Positions 27,044-36,924 of a stretch of DNA of 64,000 bases are shown piece after piece. Both the position numbers and the translations under genes were made by a program. Within the stretch, counting starts at the first letter, position 1. Each line of letters starts with the position of its first letter. This DNA is from Campylobacteraceae bacterium. GTDB taxonomy: Bacteria > Campylobacterota > Campylobacteria > Campylobacterales > Sulfurovaceae. The DNA lies in assembly GCA_027056485.1 (NCBI GenBank), contig JALUKQ010000031.1, positions 30,950 through 94,949 on the forward strand, read 5' to 3'. Below the pieces are notes generated by a model. It had not been told where the DNA came from. It saw only the letters and a list, made by a program, of their open reading frames with translations, and did no database searches.

Positions 27044-27898
27044 TTACTTTGTAAAAACACTCCCCAACATACCTTTTATGGCTCCTTGAATATCTGCAGG
27101 GTAAACTACAAACTTAGAGTTAGGTGATTGTGTCATCTTCTCTAAAGTATTGATGTAACGGTCACCCAGTAAGAACATGGCAGGTAGCTCTTTTCCATCG
27201 GTGGCTTTGGCAATCATCTCCATCGCTTCAGCAGAAGCAGTAGCTAGAGCTACTTGAGCCTGTGCTTCTAGTCTGGAAGCTTCTAGTTTCCCTTGAGCTT
27301 CTAAGATGGCAGCATTTTTGTTACCCTCTGCTGTGGTCTCTATGGCTCTTCTTTCACGCTCTGCAGCTGCTTGACGCTCCATTGAGTCTTGCATCGAACC
27401 ACTTGGGTTAATGTCTTGAATCTCTACGGATTTAACTGTAACTCCCCAGTCTGCTACATCGTCAATAATATTGTCTTTTAGTTTTGCCTTTATCATCTCA
27501 CGGTTACTTAACGCTTCATCAAGTTTCATCTCACCAATAATAGAACGCAATGTGGTCATAATTAGACTTGAAATTGCCAGTTGAAAGTTTTCTACTCCAT
27601 AAAGAGCATCTTTAGGATTGGTCACTCTTACAAATGCGATGGCATTGGTTCGTATGACAGCATTGTCTTTAGTAATCACCTCTTGTTGAGGAATATCCAT
27701 AATAATATCACGGGTTGAGATACGTTGACGTACATCGTCTACATAGGGAACAATAAAGTTTAAACCTGGTTCTAAAGTTCTTGAAAATTTACCCAGTTTT
27801 TCTATAACCCACTCTTCACCTTGTGGGACAATTTTAATTCCTTTGTAAAGCGTAACGATTACAGCTACGGCTAAGACTATTAATATATTTAATTCCAT
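27044..27898 (-). CDS. SPFH/band-7 membrane protein (QmcA-type stomatin)
   Basis: The 284-residue product has one N-terminal transmembrane helix (ILIVLAVAVIVTLYKG), an SPFH domain (about 20-185; VPQGEEWVIEKLGKFSRTL, RTNAIAFVRVTNPKDALYG) and an Ala/Glu-rich coiled coil (RQAAAERERRAIE onwards). Such proteins form large ring assemblies in the inner membrane and act in membrane-protein quality control. AAAGGAT precedes the ATG. It lies 14 bp after the nfeD-like gene, the standard stomatin/NfeD operon. Confidence 0.93.
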   Translation of the reverse strand: MELNILIVLAVAVIVTLYKGIKIVPQGEEWVIEKLGKFSRTLEPGLNFIVPYVDDVRQRISTRDIIMDIPQQEVITKDNAVIRTNAIAFVRVTNPKDALYGVENFQLAISSLIMTTLRSIIGEMKLDEALSNREMIKAKLKDNIIDDVADWGVTVKSVEIQDINPSGSMQDSMERQAAAERERRAIETTAEGNKNAAILEAQGKLEASRLEAQAQVALATASAEAMEMIAKATDGKELPAMFLLGDRYINTLEKMTQSPNSKFVVYPADIQGAIKGMLGSVFTK

Positions 27899-27912
27899 TT
27901 TTTATCCTTTAT

Positions 27913-28365
27913 TTATAAGGCTTCAACTACGATTAGTTGACCTTTTATCTCTACGATTTTTATACGACTACCTGCCGAAATCTCTTCTTTAGCCGTGGCA
28001 TGCCAAATGGTATTGCCTAAAACAGGCGTATCAAATTTTACTTTTCCTCTTCCATTTGCCTCTATGGTCTCTTCAACTACTCCTTGTGTTGTTAGTGAAT
28101 AGTTGGATTGCCCAGAGTAATCTACCGTAGTATCTTTTAAGTATTTAAACCATAAAACGATGGAGACAAGAGAGAGCAGTATCCACAAAGCCAGTTCCAT
28201 CTCTAAACTTAAAGAGAATAGCTTATCGGTAGCACCTACCAGCATGGCAGCAACACCCAGCCCAAGCATGAGAAAAGTTCCTAAAAACATCTCTGTAGTA
28301 ATGAGTAGAAGTCCAAAAACTACCCAGTGCCACCAAAGTAAGTTGGTTGTTAAGTATTCGAGCAT
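27913..28365 (-). CDS. NfeD-family membrane protein
   Basis: The 150-residue product has two or three hydrophobic segments in the first 75 residues (LLWWHWVVFGLLLITTEMFLG, LALWILLSLVSIVLW) and a C-terminal OB-fold NfeD domain (GVVEETIEANGRGKVKFDTPVLGNTIW and KIVEIKGQLIVVEAL). AAAGGAGT precedes the ATG. It is the short NfeD type that lacks the ClpP-like protease domain. It is paired with the SPFH gene downstream and expected to work with it. Confidence 0.92.
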   Translation of the reverse strand: MLEYLTTNLLWWHWVVFGLLLITTEMFLGTFLMLGLGVAAMLVGATDKLFSLSLEMELALWILLSLVSIVLWFKYLKDTTVDYSGQSNYSLTTQGVVEETIEANGRGKVKFDTPVLGNTIWHATAKEEISAGSRIKIVEIKGQLIVVEAL

Positions 28366-28424
28366 GATATTACTCCTTTTTATTTTTTTATTCTAAAGAG
28401 TTGGACTCATTATACATCAATAAG

Positions 28425-29567
28425 CTAAGATATCAAAAATGTATTTTCAAGCTCAGATTTTAAATATGTATTATAGAGTTCTTCTGACTCTTCTTTACTT
28501 CGAATGCTACAAGAGCGTTCTAACTCTTTATCTACTCCAAACATAATGGCCCTTGCTCCACAACCACCCCAACATAAATCATGTTTATAAAAGGCACAAC
28601 TTTTACACATGGGAGTAACTAAGAAGTTTTTTTTATGACGGAAGAAGTCAAAAGCTTTTGTCCATGCTTCTGCTAAAGTATTATAAGCTCTTAAATTACC
28701 TACTAAATTATTGAGGTAAAAGAGTAGTGAGCATCCTGCAAGTTGTCCATGTGGACCTATAACCATATCTTTATAGCCAAGTTGACAACCTCTCTGTGAC
28801 TCTTTACGTACTCGCCAAAGAGGTGTGCCAATATCTATTTTAGCTTTATAGTCCAGTCGTAGTTTTGATAGATAGTCTAAATCATTTTTTTCATTTAATG
28901 CTTGATGTTTAAGTGTTTTAGCAGACCCAATTGGGAGTAGCTCTAAAATTTTGATTTTATCGAACATATTGAGGTTATAAATATTTTTCACCTCTTGCTC
29001 TATATTGTCTAAAGTTTCTTTATTTACTACTATGAGTGCAGTAGTATAAAGAGAGTGAGTTTCTCTATATTCTTGGACAATCTGCATACTTTTTAGTAAA
29101 CTTTTATGATATTTACTTAAACGCATTGAGGAGTATGTTTTTACATCTACAGCATCTACAGAGAGAGCAATACGGTAGAGATAGGGAAGTAGTTTTTTTA
29201 TTCCATTAGGGTTGGCTCCATTACTAACGGTTTTAACTTTATATCCTAGTTTATATCCCAGTTTAATATATGCTAAAGAGTGCATAGGTTCTAAAGATAT
29301 CTCATCATCATGAGGGTAGATATTTAAAAACTCTATGCCCATCTCTCGACCCTCTTTTAGTAGTTTGACTATTTCATCATGGGAAAGTTCTGCATAAGAA
29401 GACTTTTCAACATTTTTATGAATACAATGAAGACAAGCCATAGGACAAGTTTCACGAGGTGAGGGAAGTTCTAAAACAAGTGTTTTAGGAGGATTTATAG
29501 TATATTTATTTTTTAATAATGCTAACTTTTTACTACTGTTTATTTTTGTGTATGTTATTTTTTGCAT
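28425..29567 (-). CDS. Radical SAM protein with SPASM-type C-terminus
   Basis: The 380-residue product has the CxxxCxxC cluster motif near residue 38 (ETCPMACLHC), which binds the SAM-cleaving 4Fe-4S cluster, a TIM-barrel core (FLNIYPHDDE, KTVSNGANP, ALSVDAVD), and a Cys-rich C-terminal region with SPASM spacing (CQLGYKDMVIGPHGQLAGCS, then MCKSCAFYKHDLCWGGCGAR and a final Cys) for auxiliary clusters. SPASM enzymes commonly modify peptides or mature enzymes. No precursor peptide is seen nearby, so the substrate is unknown. It is monocistronic on its strand, with no clear Shine-Dalgarno before the ATG. Confidence 0.85.
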   Translation of the reverse strand: MQKITYTKINSSKKLALLKNKYTINPPKTLVLELPSPRETCPMACLHCIHKNVEKSSYAELSHDEIVKLLKEGREMGIEFLNIYPHDDEISLEPMHSLAYIKLGYKLGYKVKTVSNGANPNGIKKLLPYLYRIALSVDAVDVKTYSSMRLSKYHKSLLKSMQIVQEYRETHSLYTTALIVVNKETLDNIEQEVKNIYNLNMFDKIKILELLPIGSAKTLKHQALNEKNDLDYLSKLRLDYKAKIDIGTPLWRVRKESQRGCQLGYKDMVIGPHGQLAGCSLLFYLNNLVGNLRAYNTLAEAWTKAFDFFRHKKNFLVTPMCKSCAFYKHDLCWGGCGARAIMFGVDKELERSCSIRSKEESEELYNTYLKSELENTFLIS

Positions 29568-29654
29568 CTGTTATTGTAGCGAATTACTCTGTTTCTTTTT
29601 ACTTATTTTAAATAAAACTGGTTAGAATGTACTATGATTTAAAAGGGGAAAACA

Positions 29655-31829
29655 ATGAAAATATGGACAATACTATTAATAAGCTTATTAAGCTTTACAA
29701 AACTAACAGCTTGTGGAGGGGGAGGATACTTTAACTCTTTTGTTAAAGACAACAGCTATGACTTCTTAGACCCCTCACTTATTAACCTAAAAGAGGATAA
29801 CCCTCTTTATAATCTGTCGGCTTCAGGTGTTCGCAGTTACGAAGATAGAGTAGCCTATTTTAAGAAAAAATCTCATATGTTAAATCTCAAAGAGTGGCAA
29901 AAGTATTTGAAAAATAGTCTAACTATAAAAGAGCTTGATGAACTCTTTTATGGCGATAAGGAGATATTGACTCGGCTTAAAAAGTATAAAAGTAAAATAG
30001 CCAATAAACATTTTGAAAAATATTTTGACTTTGTCGCTGACCAAGAAGCAAATGTTCAAGCATATGAGTCAGAAGATGTTCCGATGAGTTTAGAAGATTT
30101 ACTTAAAATTGGTACAAAGGCGTTAGAATCAGAAGATGATAAGTTTTTAAAACTACGTTATCTTTTTTTACTAATGCGACTTAACCACTACAGCGAACAT
30201 TATAAAGAGGCTTTGGCTCTCTATAAAAAATATTACGATGAGGTTAAAGAGGTAGACTCTATAGTATTTGAGTGGATAGATGCCTTAAGAGCAGGAGCTT
30301 TACAGCATTTAGGAAAAGATGTAGCGTCAAATTTACTCTATGGAGAGATTTTAAAAAACAACAAAACCAACCCCTATTTGGGCTACTATGACTTTAAAAT
30401 AGAAAATGATAAGCAGTGGAGCAACCTTTTAGCAGAAACTAAAACGGTAGATGAAAAAGCACTTTTTTACTTTTTACGGGCTTTAAAGTGGGAGGGTGTA
30501 CCCCTTATGGAGCATAGAAAACTGGCTAAACTAGCACCTGATTCTGTTTGGTTTGAGCGTTTAACCTACATGATTTTACAAGATTTTCAAGCCAACTATT
30601 TAGACGAAGATAGCGTAGATAAAAATGATAAGTATGAGAGAACAAACTATCAAAGCTACTTAGAGAAAAAAGCCTATTTTTTAGAGACACTGTCGCAACT
30701 TAAACACCCTAAGTTTTTCTCTTTATATGCTAAAGCATATATGAAGGTAAAAGAGCAAGAGCATCTAAATACATTGGAGAAAGAGTTTAAAGAACTTAAC
30801 GCTTTAGCCATGCCTAAACAGAAAATAGTTGTAGATATGTTGAAGTATGTCAATGATGTACGAGCCATCACCTCAACAAAAAAAGGAGCCAACAAAGCAC
30901 TCTTTTCTCATTTGATGAGACTGTTAAAAGAGGCTCCTCCTGAAAAAAGAGATGATATTTTTGCCTATACGTCTTACTTTATGAAAAAGTTGTACCCACG
31001 AAATTCTCCTGAAAAGCTTTTTTCTATACATTGCTCAATTCTACCCTCTACAGGTTACTCCTATGTAGGAATGTATATGGATGCCATAGAAGCAGATGAT
31101 TTTGAGCGTTATGTGGAGAAGAAAGAAAGAAGCATTTACGAGCAGAAAGTTTTTAGAATTGTTATGAGCTCACTGGCAAAAAATGATGTAGCAAAGTTTT
31201 TAACCATACTCTATACTAAAGATGGAAACTTTAAAAAAGCGAACCACTATATGAAGCAGGTACCAAAACTCAACATAAAAACAAAGTTTAACCCTTTTAA
31301 TGTCTCACTCTCTGGAAACAACAGAAAGGTAAAAGGCAAAGGGTATGGGCAAAGAAAGTTTGTAGAGACTATGTTAAAGATAGAGCAAACCCTAAAAAAG
31401 AATCCAACTTCTGCTATGGACCACTACCTCTATGCCAATGGACTCTATAACAGCTCTTGGTTTGGTAACTTTCCTATGGCAGGGTCAATTGACAGAAGTG
31501 TAACCTCTTTTTCAAATGCAGAAGCAGAGCATATTTTGAAAAACTTTGACAAGATAGAAAAAGAGTATAGGTTGGCAGAGAAGTATGCCACTAAGCCAGA
31601 GTTTAAAGCTAAAATAGCCTATCAGTTGCTTAAAGTAGAGTTTAATCGAGCTTTGATTAAAAATGAAGCTGATGAATATGGTGTCTATGTTGCTTATTTT
31701 GATACAAAAAAGTTGAAAAAATATCCAAAGTTTACAGAGGCTATTGAGCAGTATAAAGAGAAGTACAGTAATACCAAATATGGAAAAGAGATTATTAAAA
31801 AATGTGCAACGTTTAGATATTTTAAATGA
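29655..31829 (+). CDS. Exported TPR-like helical protein, unknown function
   Basis: The 724-residue product has an N-terminal export signal that could be a lipobox (LTACGGGG, Cys about 20). The mature protein is almost wholly alpha-helical with TPR-like helix pairs (FLKLRYLFLLMRLNHYSEHYKEALALYKKYYDEV; later YRLAEKYATKPEFKAKIAYQLLKVE). A conserved-looking segment reads DHYLYANGLYNSSWFGNFPMAG. The start has AAAAGGGG 6 bases upstream. It overlaps the next gene by 4 bp (ATGA), so the two are translationally coupled and probably act together at the envelope. No named family is recognised with confidence. Confidence 0.75.
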   Translation: MKIWTILLISLLSFTKLTACGGGGYFNSFVKDNSYDFLDPSLINLKEDNPLYNLSASGVRSYEDRVAYFKKKSHMLNLKEWQKYLKNSLTIKELDELFYGDKEILTRLKKYKSKIANKHFEKYFDFVADQEANVQAYESEDVPMSLEDLLKIGTKALESEDDKFLKLRYLFLLMRLNHYSEHYKEALALYKKYYDEVKEVDSIVFEWIDALRAGALQHLGKDVASNLLYGEILKNNKTNPYLGYYDFKIENDKQWSNLLAETKTVDEKALFYFLRALKWEGVPLMEHRKLAKLAPDSVWFERLTYMILQDFQANYLDEDSVDKNDKYERTNYQSYLEKKAYFLETLSQLKHPKFFSLYAKAYMKVKEQEHLNTLEKEFKELNALAMPKQKIVVDMLKYVNDVRAITSTKKGANKALFSHLMRLLKEAPPEKRDDIFAYTSYFMKKLYPRNSPEKLFSIHCSILPSTGYSYVGMYMDAIEADDFERYVEKKERSIYEQKVFRIVMSSLAKNDVAKFLTILYTKDGNFKKANHYMKQVPKLNIKTKFNPFNVSLSGNNRKVKGKGYGQRKFVETMLKIEQTLKKNPTSAMDHYLYANGLYNSSWFGNFPMAGSIDRSVTSFSNAEAEHILKNFDKIEKEYRLAEKYATKPEFKAKIAYQLLKVEFNRALIKNEADEYGVYVAYFDTKKLKKYPKFTEAIEQYKEKYSNTKYGKEIIKKCATFRYFK

Positions 31830-32776
31830 AAAAAATAGTAGCTTTTTTTGTTATAGTTGTTCTTCTTTTTGGATACATCTATAACAGACCATCCCAAGAA
31901 CCAAGCTATACCTTTTATCATTGGGCATCTAGCTACACTGTAGATGCCAATGAGAGTAACCCTCCACGTTATATAAAGGTTTTAGATATTGCTTATAACA
32001 GTAGTTTTGTATTTAAAAAGACCTCTTTTAAAACATTGCCAACTCATGAGATAGTTCCAGTTATTTACATAGATAATCCTGTATGGAAGAAGATGAAAGC
32101 CTCTACCATGGTTAGAAAAGTTTTGGATGCTTTAAGTAAGATGCCCTTAAAAAAGTATAGTGAAATCCAAGTCGATTGTGACTGGACAGAGCGTAGTAAA
32201 AAGAGCTATTTTGAGTTTTTAAAAGGCTTAAAAGAGCAAAGCGTTAAAAAAATATCAGCCACCATTCGACTGCATCAGATTAAATACTATAGAAAAACGG
32301 GTGTTCCTCCTCTAGACTATGGGGTTTTGATGTACTACAACATGAGTGACTTTAAAGATACCGAGACCAAAAATTATATTTTAGATTTAGAGGTAGCAAA
32401 ACAGTACCATTATAATTTTGACAGTTACCCCTTGGCTCTGAACCTTGCTCTACCTCTTTATAGTCAAGCCACCATTATACGCTTTTCAAAAGTAGTTGGG
32501 CTTGTAGACGGAGTAAGAGAAGAGGAGTTAAATAGTAATTTTAAAAAGTTAAAAGAACACCTTTATGTAGTAGAGAAGACCCACTACTTTAAAGAACGAC
32601 TCTTTTATAAAGGTGATAGAGTACGAGTTGATGAGGTAAGTGTGAAGATGCTTCAAGAGGCCATAGAGGCTTTAAAAGTTGTGATGAAAAAGCCCAAAGA
32701 GGTTATTTTTTACCGTTGGGGGAATCGTGAGCATTATGAGCGTGAGAAATTGAAAAATATTGTTGGGTCTTGGTAG
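31826..32776 (+). CDS. Membrane-anchored or secreted protein, possibly DUF3142/glycosidase-like barrel
   Basis: The 316-residue product has one N-terminal hydrophobic segment (IVAFFVIVVLLFGYIY) and an alternating beta/alpha pattern like a TIM barrel: EIVPVIYIDNPVW, YSEIQVDCDWTERSKKSYFEFLKGL, KISATIRLHQIKYY, DYGVLMYYNMSDFKD and LALNLALPLYSQ. This resembles DUF3142 or distant GH18-type folds, with the DCDW acid in a plausible catalytic or binding place, but I do not assign activity. It is coupled to the TPR-like gene (ATGA overlap). Its TAG stop coincides with the left end of a 14-bp inverted repeat that recurs at 35681-35694. Confidence 0.65.
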   Translation: MKKIVAFFVIVVLLFGYIYNRPSQEPSYTFYHWASSYTVDANESNPPRYIKVLDIAYNSSFVFKKTSFKTLPTHEIVPVIYIDNPVWKKMKASTMVRKVLDALSKMPLKKYSEIQVDCDWTERSKKSYFEFLKGLKEQSVKKISATIRLHQIKYYRKTGVPPLDYGVLMYYNMSDFKDTETKNYILDLEVAKQYHYNFDSYPLALNLALPLYSQATIIRFSKVVGLVDGVREEELNSNFKKLKEHLYVVEKTHYFKERLFYKGDRVRVDEVSVKMLQEAIEALKVVMKKPKEVIFYRWGNREHYEREKLKNIVGSW

Positions 32777-32787
32777 GGTGCCGTTTT
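32774..32787 (+). repeat. Left copy of 14-bp inverted repeat bounding the 32.8-35.7 kb segment
   Basis: TAGGGTGCCGTTTT here is the exact reverse complement of AAAACGGCACCCTA at 35681-35694. The first three bases are the stop codon of the preceding gene. Confidence 0.8.
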
Positions 32788-32810
32788 TATTCTAATGTAT
32801 CCCTGTGGGA

Positions 32811-32879
32811 CCAACACACCAAATATTGGCAAAAAAGAACGTTCTTCATTTTCATAAAGCTTGAACTGTTTTTTGTTCG
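32811..32879 (+). repeat. Dispersed repeat of about 65 bp, copy 1
   Basis: CCAACACACCAAATATTGG opens a stretch that aligns for about 65 bp with 35573-35640: both share CACCAAATATTGG, AAAGAACG, ATAAAGCT and GAACTG followed by a T-rich run. Both copies are intergenic and in the same orientation. Confidence 0.7.
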
Positions 32880-33004
32880 TTTGTATAATAAAAATAGAAT
32901 TTTACCCCTTCCAAAAAAAGTTAAAAATTATTAAATCATATTTTATAGCATTATGTTAAAATATGTTAATAGTATTTTTACTATAAAATATAAAAGGGAC
33001 AAAA

Positions 33005-34501
33005 ATGAAAGCAAAAATATATCTCTCAATGATGTTACTACCTATGATAGCAATGGCAAGTGAAACCTTCACAATAGGTGATAGAGTATGGCATGATACT
33101 AATGAGAACTGGGAACAAGATAGTGGTGAACAAGGTATGGCAGATGTAAAAGTTATGCTCTATACAGAAAGTGGGAAAAGAGTTAAAACAACCACAACAA
33201 ACAAAGAGGGTACATACCATTTCTATGGAATAAAAGAGGGAGACTACGTAGTAAAAGTAATAGCTCCTGAAGGTACTGAAATAGTAACAGACTCTAAACG
33301 TGAACTGTGGTTAGATAAAAATAGAAAAGATATAGACTTTGGACTCCATAATAAAAATCATAAAGGTGACTACTCTATAGGAGATAGAGTATGGAGCGAC
33401 ACAAATGAAAACTGGGAACAAGATAAAAATGAAAAAGGTATAGCAGGAGTAAGCATCAACCTCTTTAAAGCAAGTGGAGAAAAAGTATCTAGCACCAAAA
33501 CTAACCAAAATGGAAACTATAGCTTTGAAGAGTTAGCAGAGGGAGACTATGTAGTAAAAGTAGTAGTACCAAAAGATATGACAGCTATAACTGACACAAA
33601 ACTAGAAGTGTGGTTAGATAAAAGTAGAGTAGACAAAGACTTTGGACTTCTTAAAAAAAGTACACCTCCAAATGGAAAACCTATAACACTTGAGAAACTA
33701 AAAGAGATGATTGCAAATGGTGAAGATGTTACGAAAGTTAATACTTCTGAGATTACGGATATGAGTGGGCTTTTTGCTTTTAATGAAACATTTAATCAAG
33801 ATATAAGTGGATGGGATGTTTCTAAGGTTACTAATATGAGTGCTATGTTTAGAGGAGCAAAAGCCTTTAACCAACCAATAGGTAATTGGGATGTTTCTAA
33901 TGTTACAAATATGGGATTTATGTTTCAAGGAGCAATAGTATTTAATCAATCCATAGGTAAATGGAATGTTTCTAATGTTATTGCTATGAATGCTATGTTT
34001 AGTGAAACAAACACATTTAACCAACCCATAGGAAACTGGGATGTCTCTAAGGTTAGAGCAATGAACGCAATGTTTCGAGATGCAATTTTTTTTAATCAAC
34101 CCATAGGTAGCTGGAATGTATCTAATGTTACTGTTATGAACGCTATCTTTAGTGGTGCAAAAGTATTTAATCAGCCTATAGGTAACTGGGATGTCTCAAA
34201 GGTTGTCAATATGAGTTCCATGTTTAAAGAAGCAAAAGCATTCAATCAACCTCTTAATAACTGGAATGTCTCAAATGTTACAGATATGGAATTTATGTTT
34301 TCTGAAGCAGATACATTTAATCAGCCTCTCAATAACTGGGATGTTTCCAAGGTTGGTCTTATGACAAATATGTTTTTTTATATGGATAATTTCAATCAAG
34401 ATATAAGTATGTGGAATGTTGATAATGTTCGTAAATGGACTGGATTTTATGCTGGAACAGATATAGCCGATGAAAAAATACCTGAGAGATTTAGAAAATA
34501 A
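33005..34501 (+). CDS. Secreted SdrD B-like and DUF285 repeat protein
   Basis: The 498-residue product has a signal peptide (1-19, ending AMASE). Two SdrD B-like (Cna B-type) beta domains follow at about 22-117 and 123-218, each opening with IGDRVW-DTNENWEQD and closing with LDK-R-D-DFGL. From about 225 to the end there are about nine 25-residue DUF285 (BspA-type) repeats with consensus FNQPIGNWDVSKVTNMSAMF. Such proteins are surface-exposed, often with a beta-solenoid fold used in adhesion. AAGGGAC precedes the ATG. The gene lies in a segment bounded by short inverted repeats. The C-terminus has no sorting signal. Confidence 0.9.
   Translation: MKAKIYLSMMLLPMIAMASETFTIGDRVWHDTNENWEQDSGEQGMADVKVMLYTESGKRVKTTTTNKEGTYHFYGIKEGDYVVKVIAPEGTEIVTDSKRELWLDKNRKDIDFGLHNKNHKGDYSIGDRVWSDTNENWEQDKNEKGIAGVSINLFKASGEKVSSTKTNQNGNYSFEELAEGDYVVKVVVPKDMTAITDTKLEVWLDKSRVDKDFGLLKKSTPPNGKPITLEKLKEMIANGEDVTKVNTSEITDMSGLFAFNETFNQDISGWDVSKVTNMSAMFRGAKAFNQPIGNWDVSNVTNMGFMFQGAIVFNQSIGKWNVSNVIAMNAMFSETNTFNQPIGNWDVSKVRAMNAMFRDAIFFNQPIGSWNVSNVTVMNAIFSGAKVFNQPIGNWDVSKVVNMSSMFKEAKAFNQPLNNWNVSNVTDMEFMFSEADTFNQPLNNWDVSKVGLMTNMFFYMDNFNQDISMWNVDNVRKWTGFYAGTDIADEKIPERFRK
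33791..34465 (+). repeat. 75-bp tandem repeats encoding DUF285 units
   Basis: Nine 75-bp units begin at TTTAATCA-type codons for FNQ. Neighbouring units share blocks such as GGTAATTGGGATGT. Unit count can change in frame by recombination. The antisense shadow ORF at 33698-34099 arises from this periodicity. Confidence 0.85.
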
Positions 34502-34766
34502 TTTAAGGGGACAAAATAGTCCTCCATATAAAGATATGAGCTTCGTAGAAATAAATAAACTTTAACCTCTTGAAAAATATCATATAAATAAATATCTAAC
34601 ACTATAAAATCATAAATTCAAATAGTATATAATAAATAAATTATTATTTATATGATTTATATATTCATATTAATAATATTTTAATATTGTTTAAAATTAA
34701 AATAAATATTTACTCAATTTTTATGCTAAACTTTAATTTGAAACTAATTCAAACTAAGGAAATAAC

Positions 34767-35536
34767 ATGAAAAATAGAATCTTAAGAAAGATTATGATGT
34801 TAGCACTGTTGACTACAGTAGCATTTTCTACAGAACACTATGTAGATAACACCTAAGTACCTATCTAAAATCAATTTGAAATTAATTTTAGATAGGTACT
34901 TATGATAATGTTGGAGATAATGAAAATGATGATACCGTAATATTAACATCAGGTAATGCTGTTACAGGTTCAGTAGAACATAAAGAGATGAGATACTATA
35001 AAATTTCAGCTTCTAATGGAGATAGTGTTGAAACTATTCTAACTGGATTAAGTGCCGATGCAGACTTATATGTAAAAATTGGTGAGAAGCCAACAACTGA
35101 TACTTTTGATTGTAGCTCTGAGAAGGGTGAAACAAGTAATGAAAGTTGTTCTGTTACACTAAATAATGATGCTGATGTTTATATAGGTGTTTATGGATAT
35201 GAAAGCTCAAGTTATCAACTAGAATCGACTATTGTATTAACTTCTGGTAATGCTGTTTATAGCTCAGTAGCACAAGGAGAGATGAAATATTATAAAATAG
35301 CTGTACAAAATAACCAAACACTTACACCACTATTAAGTGAATTAAATGATGACTTAGATCTGTATGTAAAAATTGGAAGTAAACCAACACTAGATAATAA
35401 TGATTGTCACTCTGGAGATTATGGAACAAATGATGAAAGTTGTTCTCTAACTTTAAATAGTGGAGATGAAGATATCTATATAGGTGTTCATGGATACCAT
35501 GCGTCAAGTTATAAATTAGAAGCAACTATTGAATAA
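34767..35536 (+). pseudogene. Secreted PPC-domain protein gene, broken by a 45-bp hairpin insertion
   Basis: ATG 34767 (with AAGGA upstream) opens a signal peptide (KIMMLALLTTVAFSTEHY) that stops at TAA 34854. The TAA is formed by the first bases of a perfect palindrome at 34854-34902. Downstream, in another frame, codons from 34901 read TYDNVGDNENDDTV and continue into the track ORF at 34988, which holds two PPC-like beta domains (DADLYVKIGEKPT / DLDLYVKIGSKPT, each ending YIGV-GY-SSY-LE). Removing the 45-bp core plus one TA copy (47 bp) joins ACC to TATGAT and gives one 240-codon frame. PPC domains occur at the C-terminus of secreted proteases and here form the whole protein. The downstream half might still be translated from 34988, but without a signal peptide. 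Confidence 0.8.
34854..34902. mobile_element. TA-flanked 45-bp hairpin insertion (MITE-like)
   Basis: The arms TAAGTACCTATCTAAAAT and ATTTTAGATAGGTACTTA are perfect 18-bp inverted repeats, and the loop is almost palindromic as well. Core 34856-34900 is flanked by TA on both sides, as expected for insertion at a TA dinucleotide (IS630/Tc1-mariner style target duplication). Taking out core plus one TA restores the host gene's frame, which fixes the boundaries. Confidence 0.7.
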
Positions 35537-35568
35537 AATTAAAAAAGTTTTCTCATAAGAGGAATCTA

Positions 35569-35684
35569 TTTTCCCACGCACCAAATATTGGTAAATAAAG
35601 AACGCTCTTTATCTCTATAAAGCTCGAACTGTTTTTGTTTTGATGGGCTTTTCCTTTATGATGTGTTTAAGGTGCGTTGGAAAA
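35569..35684. repeat. Intergenic repeat element with 14-bp imperfect inverted ends, holding dispersed repeat copy 2
   Basis: Ends TTTTCCCACGCACC (35569-35582) and GGTGCGTTGGAAAA (35671-35684) are inverted repeats with one mismatch. Inside, 35573-35640 matches the repeat at 32811-32879. The right end runs into AAAACGGCACCCTA (35681-35694), the inverted copy of 32774-32787. This element and the ilvC promoter fill most of the 306-bp gap before ilvC. No coding capacity is seen. Confidence 0.65.
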
Positions 35685-35694
35685 CGGCACCCTA
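35681..35694 (-). repeat. Right copy of the 14-bp inverted repeat
   Basis: AAAACGGCACCCTA, the exact reverse complement of 32774-32787. Together they enclose about 2.9 kb with the SdrD/DUF285 gene and the broken PPC gene. Confidence 0.8.
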
Positions 35695-35776
35695 CAGCTG
35701 ACTTATTTATGAATATGTAGCATAAAGAAGTATTAATTTCTCTCCTAAAGTCATTAAAAACAAAGAGTAGGGCTGA

Positions 35777-36868
<1,092 letters not shown>

Positions 36869-36892
36869 TTTTTTACACTTCTAAATTTTATA

Positions 36893-36920
36893 GGTGAGTT
36901 AAATATTAATTTAACTCACC
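36893..36920. terminator. Bidirectional terminator between ilvC and the lipoprotein gene
   Basis: GGTGAGTTAAAT / ATTTAACTCACC is a perfect 12-bp stem with a 4-nt loop midway between two convergent stops. It is the best hairpin in the window by stem length and position, though U tracts are modest. Confidence 0.7.
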
Positions 36921-36924
36921 ACTA

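Noticed and set aside
33698-34099. 133-residue ORF on the minus strand
   Set aside because: It is antisense to the DUF285 repeats and shows the same 25-residue period as the real gene; it has no start signal.
33791-34465. Regular repeats that could suggest a CRISPR array
   Set aside because: The 75-bp units are continuous coding sequence with no spacers and encode DUF285 repeats.
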